Shown: positions 44,125 to 52,808 of the stretch, piece by piece
How positions within the stretch are numbered: position 1 is the first letter of the stretch
Layout: the number at the start of each line of letters is the position of its first letter
Source: Lachnospiraceae bacterium A4
Lineage (GTDB): Bacteria > Bacillota > Clostridia > Lachnospirales > Lachnospiraceae
NCBI GenBank assembly: GCA_000403215.2
Contig: KE159533.1
Span: 13,515-77,514, forward strand
DNA length: 64,000 nt
Direction of reading: 5' to 3'
The notes under the pieces: model-generated
What the model was told of the DNA's origin: nothing
The model's database searches: none
The model's input: only the letters and a program-made list of their open reading frames with translations
Translations under genes and position numbers: made by a program

Positions 44125-45234
44125 TACTTTTTCTGGTTCTTTACATCAACAAAGGTTGAGATCTACAATGACACTGTGGCGACGTATGACAGGCTTCCGG
44201 CAAAGACTTATATCATACGGTTTGCAAAACTGTCAGGTTTTTACCTGGACGAGTATTCCGACATTGACGTGGCGGAGGACAGGATCTATGGGAATCATGT
44301 GCAGAAGGCGCAAAAGGTACTGAGGTCATTCGGGCAGTTTGGCAGAAACCTCGGCGTCATCCTGAGCGGAAACAAGGGGATTGGAAAGTCGCTGTTTGCA
44401 AGGCTGCTGTCAGGGGAAGCCCTAAAAAATGACATACCTGTCATTATAGTGGACAAATATATTTCAGGGATTGCATCTTACATTGAGACGATAGACCAGA
44501 ATATCATGGTACTTTTTGATGAGTTTGACAAAACCTTTGGCGATGTAAAGGTTCCTGACGGGGAAGTCGAGGCGCAGGCAGCGCTCCTGGGACTGTTCGA
44601 TGGGATAACATCAGGAAAAAAACTGTTTGTCATTACCTGCAATGATATCAGGAAACTCAGTGATTTCATCGTGAACCGTCCAGGGCGTTTCCACTACCAT
44701 TTCCGGTTTGAATACCCGTCTGCGGAGGAAATAAAAACATACCTGTATGACAAGCTAGATAAATCCCGTCATAGCGAAATTGAACATATCATCGCCTTCT
44801 CACGAAAGGTTGACCTGAATTATGACTGCCTCAGGGCCATCGCATTCGAAATCAATAACGGGGAAAGCTTCCAAGACGCGATAAGTGATCTGAACATTAT
44901 CAACCTTTCACAGGAATGCTATGATATCACCATATATTTCAAAAACGGCTCCCCAATGAGTGTCAAAAACAAGCAGGTTGATGTTTTTATTGACGAGGAG
45001 ATTTCCATGTTCTTTTCCGGGGACGATTTCAATGAAATCCTGACAGTCGGGTTCTGGATCAAGGACAGCGTATATGACGTAAAAAGTAACTGCGCCATAA
45101 TCAGTGCCGACAAATTAAAAATAAGTTATGATGAGGACTATGAGGAAGTATTTGTAGAAAAAATAAAGGAACTGGTTCCTGATTATCTCGCGATAAAAAA
45201 GGTCAGGGAAAAAAGCCTGCATTATGCGGTGTAA
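44089..45234 (+). CDS. AAA+ ATPase
   Basis: About 380 residues. Walker A is SGNKGIGKSLFARLL near residue 100, Walker B IMVLFDEFDKTFGD near 145, then sensor-type VITCNDIRKL and an arginine-finger-like NRPGRFHYHFRF. This is a stand-alone AAA+ of the kind seen in phages and conjugative elements. The start is unclear: the ATG at 44089 and GTG at 44113 lie in or just after the promoter and have no ribosome binding site, while homology-like sequence begins at VEIYNDTVATYDRLP. A GTG at 44077 opens the frame still earlier. A terminator (45261-45286) follows. Its role may be in DNA handling. Confidence 0.75.
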   Translation: MIHYSGSVNLCQYFFWFFTSTKVEIYNDTVATYDRLPAKTYIIRFAKLSGFYLDEYSDIDVAEDRIYGNHVQKAQKVLRSFGQFGRNLGVILSGNKGIGKSLFARLLSGEALKNDIPVIIVDKYISGIASYIETIDQNIMVLFDEFDKTFGDVKVPDGEVEAQAALLGLFDGITSGKKLFVITCNDIRKLSDFIVNRPGRFHYHFRFEYPSAEEIKTYLYDKLDKSRHSEIEHIIAFSRKVDLNYDCLRAIAFEINNGESFQDAISDLNIINLSQECYDITIYFKNGSPMSVKNKQVDVFIDEEISMFFSGDDFNEILTVGFWIKDSVYDVKSNCAIISADKLKISYDEDYEEVFVEKIKELVPDYLAIKKVREKSLHYAV

Positions 45235-45260
45235 ATCTTTATACTATCCCCGCCAATTAC

Positions 45261-45286
45261 AAAAGGAAGGCAGCCGCCTTCCTTTT
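45261..45286 (+). terminator. Intrinsic terminator after the AAA+ gene
   Basis: AAAAGGAAGGC and GCCTTCCTTTT form a perfect 11-bp stem around AGCC. The symmetry would let it work for transcripts from both sides. The rest of 45235-45445 shows nothing else. Confidence 0.8.
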
Positions 45287-45445
45287 CGATAACATGATGC
45301 ATCTATCTTCGAGATATTCTACATCAGTATCCCTGCTTATTCATTCCTCCCCTTTCTTACTTTTTATTTCCTATGGAGCCATATACAACCCTGTATATAG
45401 CATGAGCTACCTATACGATTTCTTTATGAATGCCATAGAAAACGC

Positions 45446-46309
45446 TTAACCGTACATACGAAGCAGTCCCTTAAATGCTGTGGATACTTCATAGGGAACA
45501 GCACGTCCCCTGGCGCATTTGTCAAGCATGGCATTCATTCCCGCAATCTGCCAGTCCTGCACCTGGTTCTGCCCGTCTTTCAGAAAATTCATGACATCAT
45601 CCAGATCATTCAGACATCCCTTCAGCTCTTTCCAGCTGCTCTTACAAAAACCTGTAGATGCAGATAATCCCGGTTCCGCAGAATCCTCTTTCTGTGTCCC
45701 TGTTTCATCCCTCCTGCTTTTTTTATTCTGCCCGACACACAAATCCATTTCGCCTGTGAAATAATAAATCATTTTCTGTATCCTGCATAACATCTCTTCC
45801 CGTTTCCTTAAAACAGATTCCTCACCTTTTGTTTCCGTCTCACTCTCGACAATATTTTCAATGTCTTCCAATATTCCTTTTTCATAAAAACTATATAGTT
45901 TGTCCCTTGTCACGATAATGTGGTCTACAAGAATACAGTCCATCACCCCGCATGCCTGTTTCAGCTTCATGGTGACTTTAAAATCCTGCCTGCTTGGCAG
46001 ACAGTTCTGGCTGGGATGGTTGTGGGCAATGATAAAATGCTTTACACCACACAGAAAAATGCGGGTAAAAATACTCTGTACATCAGTCAGAGAACTGTCA
46101 GCGTTTCCCTTTGACAGTTCAAACACCCCCATAATCCTTTTACCAGACAGAGCAAACAGGATAACTTTCTCTTCTGCAAGCTCACCCATATTGAAAACCT
46201 CCCTGCATACCGCAGCTACATTCTCCGGCCCGGCAAACTCCGCACTGCAATCATATGTCCTGGTAACCACAAGCTCCGGGCCCTGCATCAGTTCATAACA
46301 TGTAATCAT
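45446..46309 (-). CDS. RadC-family JAB/MPN domain protein
   Basis: 287 residues from MITCYELMQGPELVVTRTYD, with GGAGG upstream. The JAMM metal motif is FIIAHNHPSQNCLPSRQD (His-x-His ... Ser ... Asp), followed by DCILVDHIIV, typical of RadC-like proteins on mobile elements, which are often hydrolase-like proteins of unknown substrate. The C-terminal 120 residues are charged and helical, without the HhH domain of chromosomal RadC at the front. It follows SSB with a short overlap of open frames and belongs to the unit behind leader 2. Confidence 0.85.
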   Translation of the reverse strand: MITCYELMQGPELVVTRTYDCSAEFAGPENVAAVCREVFNMGELAEEKVILFALSGKRIMGVFELSKGNADSSLTDVQSIFTRIFLCGVKHFIIAHNHPSQNCLPSRQDFKVTMKLKQACGVMDCILVDHIIVTRDKLYSFYEKGILEDIENIVESETETKGEESVLRKREEMLCRIQKMIYYFTGEMDLCVGQNKKSRRDETGTQKEDSAEPGLSASTGFCKSSWKELKGCLNDLDDVMNFLKDGQNQVQDWQIAGMNAMLDKCARGRAVPYEVSTAFKGLLRMYG

Positions 46310-46334
46310 AATTTCCTCCTGACCTGCATTGTCC

Positions 46335-47051
46335 CTAATTCTGGAACGGGACATTGTCTCCTGCCGATACAAATCCCGAAGACTGCATCAGCTGTGCCAT
46401 GTACTTCTGTCCCTCAACAGATCCCTTCATTTGCTGCTCAATCTCCTTGATCTGTGCTTTTGAATACCCCATATCCATATAACCCTTAATCTGGTCGGGG
46501 GTAAATCCGTTCCAGATATTCAGGCTGGGTTTTGGCAGCTGCGGGAGTGGTGCCCTTTCCGCAGCCCTGTTCATCTGCATTCCTGACGCCAGCATTCTCT
46601 TTCTTGCCTGGTCTAACTGGCTTTCCACGTTGTCGTCATCGTCATATTCATCCCCGTCAAACAGGCCGTCATCACCATATCCGTTATCCTCATCATCCAT
46701 GTCCTCATCCCTGCGAAGCGAGTCATTGTACTTTTTGCTCTCGGCAAACTCCCATTCATGGACGCGGAAAACATTTTTGGATACTTTCTCGCCATCCTTC
46801 ATATAGGATTCCGTCTTTAACACGGATCTTGTGATACATATTTTCGTGCCCTTTGGAACCTTGTCCACAAACACCTCGGCCTGACGCCCTATGATCTCAA
46901 ATTCTGGGTAGACTGTGTTTCCATTCCCATGCACGTCATCGACTGCAAGGTAAAATTTTGCAATCGAGAACTTTTCATTGTCTTTCCTTCTCCTCTCAGT
47001 CTTAAAAATGGGTTTCTTCACGACACGTCCTGAAAACATACAGTTATTCAT
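46335..47051 (-). CDS. ssb: Single-stranded DNA-binding protein (SSB-like)
   Basis: 238 residues. The OB fold covers about 1-110 (NNCMFSGRVVKKPIFK ... FYLAVDD ... YPEFEIIGRQAEVFVD). A very acidic linker follows (DEDMDDEDNGYGDDGLFDGD). A small UBA-like helical segment (TPDQIKGYMDMGYSKAQIKE) is unusual for SSB. The end, GDNVPFQN, is close to the DDIPF tip that recruits partner proteins but has two extra residues. It protects single strands during transfer or replication. AGGAGG precedes the ATG. Confidence 0.8.
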   Translation of the reverse strand: MNNCMFSGRVVKKPIFKTERRRKDNEKFSIAKFYLAVDDVHGNGNTVYPEFEIIGRQAEVFVDKVPKGTKICITRSVLKTESYMKDGEKVSKNVFRVHEWEFAESKKYNDSLRRDEDMDDEDNGYGDDGLFDGDEYDDDDNVESQLDQARKRMLASGMQMNRAAERAPLPQLPKPSLNIWNGFTPDQIKGYMDMGYSKAQIKEIEQQMKGSVEGQKYMAQLMQSSGFVSAGDNVPFQN

Positions 47052-47066
47052 ACTGGTATTCCTCCT

Positions 47067-47399
47067 CTATTCTCCTCTTTCCAAAAACACGGCATATGAA
47101 TATGCCTCCTCCATTTCAAGCTGTTCCACTCCGGCACAGCCCCTTTTTACTGCCGCCCTTATCCTTGAAAGCGCCAGCCTGCTCACTTTTTCATCCCGGT
47201 TCAGCATCTGGTCAAGGTCCGGTATGTCAGGGCTGCCGCATACTTCATCTTTTTTACGGGATAACCTGTCCGCAGCATCGTAAAACTGCCCGATGACACC
47301 GACAGCCGCTTTCTCACCAGGATGCCCAAGACTGGCATGGTTCAGGTCAATGTACGCCGCCACATACCTGTGGAGCGCATCCTTATATTCCCTGTCCAT
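47067..47399 (-). CDS. Small hypothetical protein before SSB
   Basis: 110 residues from MDREYKDALHRYVAAYIDLN, the Met at 47399, which overlaps the upstream gene by 17 bases. It is wholly helical and charged, ending EEAYSYAVFLERGE. The gap to ssb is 15 bases, so it is co-expressed with ssb and radC. No motif is recognised. Confidence 0.5.
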   Translation of the reverse strand: MDREYKDALHRYVAAYIDLNHASLGHPGEKAAVGVIGQFYDAADRLSRKKDEVCGSPDIPDLDQMLNRDEKVSRLALSRIRAAVKRGCAGVEQLEMEEAYSYAVFLERGE

Positions 47400-47745
47400 C
47401 GTCCACGGCCTTTCCTGCAAGTTTCCGCATCGACAGCTCAAGCTCGTTATTGCGTCTTGAGAGAATGCCGATAACATCCAGTGTTACCCCTGGGACAACG
47501 TTCTTTAAGAAACTGGAACGTTCACTGTCACGGGGGAACATTTTAACAAGCTGGTCCTGCCAGAGCATCATGCTTAGTTTTGTTCCATCATACAGTGCAG
47601 AAGGCACACGATATCCAACACTTCCTGCCGGAATCATGCTCCCCGTGACAGTCACGCGGAAATAATCAGGACCCGGCTGCATCGCCTTCTCTGCAGCCGG
47701 AAGCTTTTCGCTCCCTGTCTGTTGTTTTGTTGTTTCCTTATTCAT
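47383..47745 (-). CDS. Small hypothetical protein, first gene behind leader 2
   Basis: 120 residues from MNKETTKQQTGSEKLPAAEK with GGAGGAAAA upstream; an upstream extension of the open frame runs through the leader terminator and is not used. A polar N-terminal tail is followed by a compact domain (DYFRVTVTGSMIPAGSVGYR ... GVTLDVIGILSRRNNELELS). Function unknown. Its position suggests a role with SSB. Confidence 0.5.
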   Translation of the reverse strand: MNKETTKQQTGSEKLPAAEKAMQPGPDYFRVTVTGSMIPAGSVGYRVPSALYDGTKLSMMLWQDQLVKMFPRDSERSSFLKNVVPGVTLDVIGILSRRNNELELSMRKLAGKAVDDGQGI

Positions 47746-47760
47746 TTTTCCTCCTTTTCC

Positions 47761-47906
47761 GGGCATTAAAAAAGCACCAATGCAAAAAAGCATCAGTGCA
47801 GTATACCCTTTGACAGCCTTACGGCCTGCTCTCCCAAATCTTGGGATTGACATATAAGTTTAATTAAGTACACGGGGATTTTAGCATAATAAACGCATAT
47901 AATCAA
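47761..47906 (-). promoter_or_regulatory. Leader 2: promoter, structured leader and terminator before the SSB-RadC unit
   Basis: TTGATT (47901-47906, minus strand) and TAAAAT (47878-47883) are 17 bases apart and share nearly all spacer bases with leader 1. The leader has CCCAAGATTTGGG, GGCCGTAAGGCTGTC, and a terminator stem GCACTGATGC / GCATTGGTGC with six T (47768-47799), then GCCC. Order, spacing and sequence echo leader 1, so both probably answer the same signal. Confidence 0.65.
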
Positions 47907-48073
47907 CCCTGAAATATTATTTTATACCACTGTCAAATGCATGGTAAAACGGCCAAATCCCATGAATACAATAAACTTCCCATTTTGGTCATTGAAACGA
48001 AATAAGCCATTTCTGCATGGTGTTATAACTATTTGCGGGGCATATAAGAACCTCATATTTTTCTCTGGTCCCT

Positions 48074-48490
48074 TTAGTTATATATCCTTTCCAAAAAGTC
48101 AGTCGGATTCAATGCCGGAATTTCCGAATGACAAAAATCTTTTTCGTTGACGGTAATAATATAATCCGCCCCAACCTCCTTTGCACATTTATCCTGAAGA
48201 CAGTCCTCAAAATCATCAAATTCATCCTTTTCAATCGCATCCATAATCTCAACCTGTGATGCGGCTACAACACGGAATATTTTACAGATATCCCGCAGAT
48301 TTTCACGCCTCTCCCTGCCACTCTTTTTTCTCAGAACATACCAAATCGTTGAGAGTGAGTGAAACGCCATGTACCCTTGAAGTTCTCCCTTCGCGCACAT
48401 TTCAATAATTTTAACCGACGGTTCAAGATATACATCTTCCCGGTTCGTGATATAGTTAAGGAGAACATTCGTGTCAATCAACACTGCCAT
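48074..48490 (-). CDS. PIN-domain toxin (VapC-like RNase)
   Basis: 138 residues. VLIDTNVLLNYI gives the first catalytic Asp, FDDFEDCLQ the middle acidic pair and ITVNEKDF the last; together they bind the metal ions of PIN ribonucleases. It overlaps the antitoxin gene by 17 bases and has no ribosome binding site of its own, so it is translationally coupled. Toxins of this type cut tRNA or rRNA when the antitoxin is lost, stabilising the plasmid. Confidence 0.85.
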   Translation of the reverse strand: MAVLIDTNVLLNYITNREDVYLEPSVKIIEMCAKGELQGYMAFHSLSTIWYVLRKKSGRERRENLRDICKIFRVVAASQVEIMDAIEKDEFDDFEDCLQDKCAKEVGADYIITVNEKDFCHSEIPALNPTDFLERIYN

Positions 48491-48770
48491 ATTTTGCATT
48501 CATTGCTTCCTCCCGCTCTTTATCGTAATCCAGCGCCCCGCCAAACGCCTTCCTTGAAGCCTCCAGTCTGGCAAAAGCCTCCATCTTTTCCCTGCTTTCA
48601 TTTTTTTCTTCTTTTACAGGCAAGGAAATAATAAAGGGAATGCTTCTCTCCCGCAACGCAGTTCTTGTAAACGTTTCATAAAAAGTCTGTTTCGTCTGCC
48701 CCATCTCTTTCAGCATTTCCCCCAGCTCTTCATATATGGCATCTTCTAATCTGATACTGATTGTTTTCAT
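48474..48770 (-). CDS. RHH antitoxin (RelB/DinJ type) paired with the PIN toxin
   Basis: 98 residues from MKTISIRLEDAIYEELGEML. One strand and two helices form the DNA-binding RHH part (TISIRLED ... GQTKQTFYETFTRTALRER), followed by SIPFIISLP, typical of RelB/DinJ antitoxins, and a helical toxin-binding tail. RelB-type antitoxins with PIN toxins are known mixed pairs. The upstream DNA holds AT-rich inverted words for autoregulation. Confidence 0.8.
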   Translation of the reverse strand: MKTISIRLEDAIYEELGEMLKEMGQTKQTFYETFTRTALRERSIPFIISLPVKEEKNESREKMEAFARLEASRKAFGGALDYDKEREEAMNAKYGSVD

Positions 48771-48887
48771 AATCATCCTCCAGTTCTGCTCAAACTAATC
48801 ATCTCTCTATCTATATTAATCACATTTAATATTAGTATAAGCAAAAATGAATGATATAGCAAGCAATAACATTGATTTTCATGTATC

Positions 48888-48958
48888 TCATTCTAAACGT
48901 CTTTGGTACTCCCTCGGCGGAATCCCCTTATGCCTGCCAAAAGTTATATTAAATAAAT
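48888..48958 (-). pseudogene. C-terminal remnant of an AraC-family regulator
   Basis: The minus strand reads NLFNITFGRHKGIPPREYQR and stops two residues later. This is the second helix-turn-helix end of AraC-type regulators (GxxPxxYRRxL). Everything upstream is lost. It lies in the 300-base stretch 48777-49106, which has no intact gene. Confidence 0.55.
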
Positions 48959-49106
48959 TCCAGTTTATGCGGATTCACCTGTCACGTTTCCAACCATGGA
49001 TGCATTTAGGATCAGAACCCGCTTTCTAATTTTTTATACATACAGTCAAAACTTAGATATGTAAATTTATTAATACGCAACTACAAACATTAAACTTGCT
49101 TACGGA

Positions 49107-49133
49107 AAAAAGGATGGCAGAACCATCCTTTTT
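49107..49133 (-). terminator. Intrinsic terminator of the primase-like gene
   Basis: AAAAAGGATGG and CCATCCTTTTT form an 11-bp stem around five bases, just after the stop at 49146, with a T run on the minus strand. Confidence 0.8.
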
Positions 49134-49145
49134 CGTGCATTCAGA

Positions 49146-50465
49146 TTATTTCAGATTAAATTTCGGGATATATCCCCTGTATAACAGGTCATCAATTCCT
49201 TTGCCATGGGAAACATCCCAGTCCGCAGTCGCAGCAATATAGCCGCTTTCTTTCAGCCTGCTGACCAGTGCTTCCTGATAGCTCATGACAGTCTTATTTG
49301 TATGCTTGTCTGCGTCAAACGCAACGACAAATATCGTCTTTTTTCCTTCAGGCGTATAGTCCAGCAGCGTTCTTCCGCTTCTATCTTTTTCAAACAAAAG
49401 CCCATATGAATTCACGCCGGGAAGTGACCATACCGGAATATTCAGCCGAAAATTTGCATACTGTCCTTTCTTTTCTCCCTCCGTTATCAGACAGATATTC
49501 CCGCAGTCACCACCTTTATAATAGTATGATGCATGGTTTTTTGATTCACAGCCGTACTTGTAAGTGTTTTTAATAATTCCCTGTCCGAGCATTACCGGTT
49601 CGGCATAAAAAGACTGGAATGGTCTCATTTTACCACTGAAATCATCAAGCTTCACCCTTTCTCTTGTATCGCCGTTATTTCTGTACGGTCCTGACATATC
49701 AAGGTAACAGATGCTGTCTCCTTCAGTAAATGCAGCAATACCGTTTACAAGGCTGCATTTCCTTATCCCCATGTAATCCATCCGTATGCGCAGCCGGAAC
49801 ACCTCTCCTTTATGGTTGAATACCGGAAGCAGAAGCCCGCTGGCTCCCGAGAAGGTCCAGTACCCCTTTCCATTGTCATTTTCCTTAAAATACGCACCCG
49901 GCACGCCCTTCAATGAACTGATGCCAAGTTCTTCCAGTACGTTTTCTGCAAGTTCCTTTCTGGTCAAGTTGGTCGGGCTGTAACCTCCAGGACTATAACC
50001 GTTTGCCCTTGCATAATCACTCTCTGGGAAAGATTTTATAAGCGATCTCTCTATCATGCTGTCGCTCCATCCTTCCCCATGCAGATATTCCCTGTGCCTG
50101 TCCTCCAAATGCAGTTTTTTAAGAATTGTCCTGTACACACAGTCAAGGGTTGTGTCGCCTGCCGGCCTTACCTTTCCCACATACCGGAACCTTTCTTTCG
50201 GTTTCTCCCGGTTCTCCTTAAAATGTCCCCTGTCAGCCTGGCATTCCCCGTAAATATACTGGTTATTTTTCTCCGAGATGAAACAGTACATCCTGCCGTC
50301 TTTTCCTGCCACATCAGAACTGCCATAGCCGTCCCTGCAGGCCCTCTTGCATAATAACAAATAACCGTCCCCGTCCCTTCTGGGAAACCAGCTGCACCAG
50401 TCCGTCCCGCCGCATACCGGACAGGGTTCGGACCTGGTGACATTTTTGAATATTCCCGATGCCAT
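49146..50465 (-). CDS. Toprim primase-like protein (DUF3854 type)
   Basis: 439 residues. An N-terminal zinc finger (CPVCGGTDWC ... LLLCKRAC) resembles primase DNA-binding fingers. A middle region (FSGASGLLLPVFNHKGEV, RLRIRMDYMG) leads to a Toprim domain with LITEGEKKGQYAN (Glu), SLPGVNSYG and VVAFDADKHTNKTV (Asp-x-Asp), all in the order of plasmid and phage primases. It should prime replication or lagging-strand synthesis on the element. It follows leader 3 and stands alone in its unit. GGAGG precedes the ATG. Confidence 0.8.
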   Translation of the reverse strand: MASGIFKNVTRSEPCPVCGGTDWCSWFPRRDGDGYLLLCKRACRDGYGSSDVAGKDGRMYCFISEKNNQYIYGECQADRGHFKENREKPKERFRYVGKVRPAGDTTLDCVYRTILKKLHLEDRHREYLHGEGWSDSMIERSLIKSFPESDYARANGYSPGGYSPTNLTRKELAENVLEELGISSLKGVPGAYFKENDNGKGYWTFSGASGLLLPVFNHKGEVFRLRIRMDYMGIRKCSLVNGIAAFTEGDSICYLDMSGPYRNNGDTRERVKLDDFSGKMRPFQSFYAEPVMLGQGIIKNTYKYGCESKNHASYYYKGGDCGNICLITEGEKKGQYANFRLNIPVWSLPGVNSYGLLFEKDRSGRTLLDYTPEGKKTIFVVAFDADKHTNKTVMSYQEALVSRLKESGYIAATADWDVSHGKGIDDLLYRGYIPKFNLK

Positions 50466-50537
50466 GTGACACCTCCAATCTTAAAATTTTTTATAACAGA
50501 TGCCTTTCCTTCGTACTTGGCTGCCCTGTTTTACGGC

Positions 50538-50653
50538 AAAAAAACAGCACCACCGCATGACGCGGTAATGCCTACAGGTGCAGACGCACCATAATACATA
50601 ATAAAATAATGAATACAGATTCTATCATATATAAAAAACAGCTTAATTGTCAA
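50538..50653 (-). promoter_or_regulatory. Leader 3: promoter, hairpins and terminator before the primase-like gene
   Basis: TTGACA (50648-50653, minus strand) and TATGAT (50624-50629) are 18 bases apart. The leader has GGTGCGTCTGCACC (50577-50590), then ACCGC / GCGGT (50552-50566), followed by GGTGCTG and seven T, before the coding start at 50465. The layout matches leaders 1 and 2 though the sequence does not. Confidence 0.6.
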
Positions 50654-50719
50654 CATGTAATAAACTAACCCGGTTTCATTTAATAACCTCGCTCATATGG
50701 TAAAGTTCTGTTGCCGCTT

Positions 50720-51259
50720 TCATGACCATTTCCCATGATATATCCGCTGCATAGGAAAACTTTTCCGATAGGACATCCAAAGCTTCTGCATAACATGGTC
50801 ACCCTGCACTTCATCAAATATTTCCCATGCATCTTTTAAATGATATTCTGTTCCTCTTTTCCTTGCAGTTGCCTGCAATGCTTCTGCTAAAACATTTTTA
50901 TCCATCACATTTCCATAGAGCCGGAGAAGAATATAAATATCATAAAAATCCCTCATTCGGGTATTGGCAGTATTTCGGGAAATCAAGGTTTCAAGTTTCT
51001 CAGCCATAACCGTTTCCACAGTTACATCCACTCCCTTAACTGTTGCATCCATATCCATAGTAGTACGCGCATCCAGCCCTGTCATTGCCGCTACGAGCAT
51101 CCCACCCTTTAGTATGAATTTATTTTGATATTGTGAAAGTGAAAGTCTCTCCAAGAAACGCTCCATCATATAATTTCGCATTAAAACCTGTGCATCTGCG
51201 GACTTCTTTTTTGACAGGTTACGAATTAAATCTTTTAGCTGTGTTGCTGTTTTTATCAT
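50720..51259 (-). pseudogene. AbiEii toxin with a large internal deletion
   Basis: 179 codons, where AbiEii nucleotidyltransferases have about 270-300. KFILKGGMLVAAMTGLDART and TMDMDATVKG carry the nucleotidyltransferase motif. The sequence then jumps to VETVMAEKLETLISRNTANT, which normally lies about 90 residues later, so the region with further catalytic residues is gone in frame. The rest (MRDFYDIYILLRL) is normal. The toxin is almost certainly inactive. It overlaps the broken antitoxin gene by 4 bases. Confidence 0.75.
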
Positions 51260-51841
51260 AACAATACCTCCAGATATTGTCTTAATATTTTATCCACATG
51301 AAATTTTGATGCGTACTGCATCAGAAGCCGGAGATTTTTATCCTTCCTCTTTATATACTGTTTCAATGCACCCTGAAACGTCTGCATTTCCAGGCTGTTC
51401 CGGCATCTGATGATATCACAGACTGTCCGCTCCAGGTTAAACCGGATGTCCAAAAGCTGTCTGTATCATAATGACGCCTTCTCCATGCAATTCTTTTTTT
51501 ATTGTATATACCTTAATGCCATCTTCTTTTAACCTTGATGGATTATACCCTGTCCTTACAGTAATCTCAAATGCTGATGGTTCCCTGTCTGTCAGGTCAT
51601 GAAAAAAGAGTGCTGATTCATGGGAAAATACTGCCTGTTTACAGCGCAGATGTACCAGATACATCCCATCTATCCAGGCATCCTGTGTGATATAAACACC
51701 ATGAGAAATCTGTTCCATATTATTTTCTTTTACATATTGGTACAGAATTGTTTTTGAAATTCCCATACCTGTAACCAGTGATGTCCAAACCATTCCATCA
51801 TTGGCATCAATCAGTTTTTTTATCTTTTCCTGCTGCGTCAT
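51256..51841 (-). pseudogene. AbiEi antitoxin, frameshifted
   Basis: The first 134 codons (MTQQEKIKKLIDANDGMVWT ... IMIQTAFGHPV) form the winged-helix and first C-terminal part of AbiEi. After a frame change near 51440 the rest continues as FNLERTVCDIIRCRN and ends ILRQYLEVLL. A few bases appear to be missing between GHPV and NLERTVCD. The winged helix could still bind its operator (51854-51889), but the full antitoxin is not made. Confidence 0.75.
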
Positions 51842-51853
51842 GGCATCACTTCC

Positions 51854-51889
51854 TTTTATGCTAATATTGTAGTTTATATTAGCATAAAA
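51854..51889. promoter_or_regulatory. 14-bp inverted repeat, AbiEi operator
   Basis: TTTTATGCTAATAT and ATATTAGCATAAAA are perfect complements with an 8-base centre, just upstream of the AbiEi start. AbiEi proteins are known to repress their own promoter through inverted repeats, so this is the expected site. Confidence 0.65.
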
Positions 51890-51896
51890 GATCTTT

Positions 51897-52796
51897 TCAG
51901 AAAATTATTTTCTTAAATTCCGACACCAGTTCCTTCCCATTCTGCGTGTATGTCGTGATATTATCAAAAGCATCCGCGTCATTCCTGACCAGATAGGTGT
52001 CCTTTGTCATGCATATAACAGCTTTTTCAATGGTTTTACAATTCATAAGATAACTGTACAGCTCCCTTTCATGCGCATCATCCTCACAGACCAAAACAAA
52101 CCAGGGTTTTTTGATCCTCTTCTGCCTGAAATGCTCCTGTGCTGCCCGAATTTTTAAGACGCATTCTGTATCACTGCCCTCCATATTCCTTACAGGTATC
52201 ACACACACATTGACCAGCCCTTCCGAATATTTATCTGAGAGGATCATCAGCCTGCCTTCTATCACCGCACTGCCCGCATGGTATGAAAAATAATATTTTG
52301 CATTATATGACAGGCTGCTGACATAAAACGAATTGAATGCTGCCCTGTTTAAGACGCCCTTTATGCCGTCTCTGCTGTCCATTTCGCGTAACGGCGTATA
52401 ACTGCCCTGGCATCTTCTGTTTTCTCCTGTTCCTGTAAATATGTCCCTGCCTCCGCCAGTGAGTGAATATATATTACAGGTCCTGTAACCACATGGATTA
52501 TCTGAAGGATAATAGCATACTGACAGGACAATACCATAATCACATAACTGTTTTAATTTCTTTGTAAGGTCTGTATTTTTGTCCCCTGCTGGATGAATAT
52601 GCTCCATATATCGCATAATATGGCTTTTACCTGCATATTCCATACACCCAAGTGCTTTAATAATCTCCATATGGCATTCATCAAGCTTATTTTTTTCCAT
52701 TAACGCTGCTGTCTCTTTTTCACTGATTCCCGTCTTTTTGTTATGGCACTCCTTTACGAGATTTTCCCTGTATGCATAGCAGGAACATTTCGTCAT
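51897..52796 (-). CDS. Replication-relaxation-like winged-helix protein
   Basis: 299 residues. The N-terminal third is helical, with a winged-helix look (KLDECHMEIIKALGCMEYAG, then LTKKLKQLCDYGIVLS). The rest is alpha/beta, ending in a Rossmann-like stretch (PWFVLVCEDDAHERELYSYL, KAVICMTKD) seen in Replic_Relax proteins, which accompany coupling proteins on Firmicute plasmids and integrative elements. It lies 12 bases after the coupling protein gene and is probably co-transcribed. Assignment is by layout and context. Confidence 0.5.
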   Translation of the reverse strand: MTKCSCYAYRENLVKECHNKKTGISEKETAALMEKNKLDECHMEIIKALGCMEYAGKSHIMRYMEHIHPAGDKNTDLTKKLKQLCDYGIVLSVCYYPSDNPCGYRTCNIYSLTGGGRDIFTGTGENRRCQGSYTPLREMDSRDGIKGVLNRAAFNSFYVSSLSYNAKYYFSYHAGSAVIEGRLMILSDKYSEGLVNVCVIPVRNMEGSDTECVLKIRAAQEHFRQKRIKKPWFVLVCEDDAHERELYSYLMNCKTIEKAVICMTKDTYLVRNDADAFDNITTYTQNGKELVSEFKKIIF

Positions 52797-52808
52797 ACAG
52801 ACACCTCC

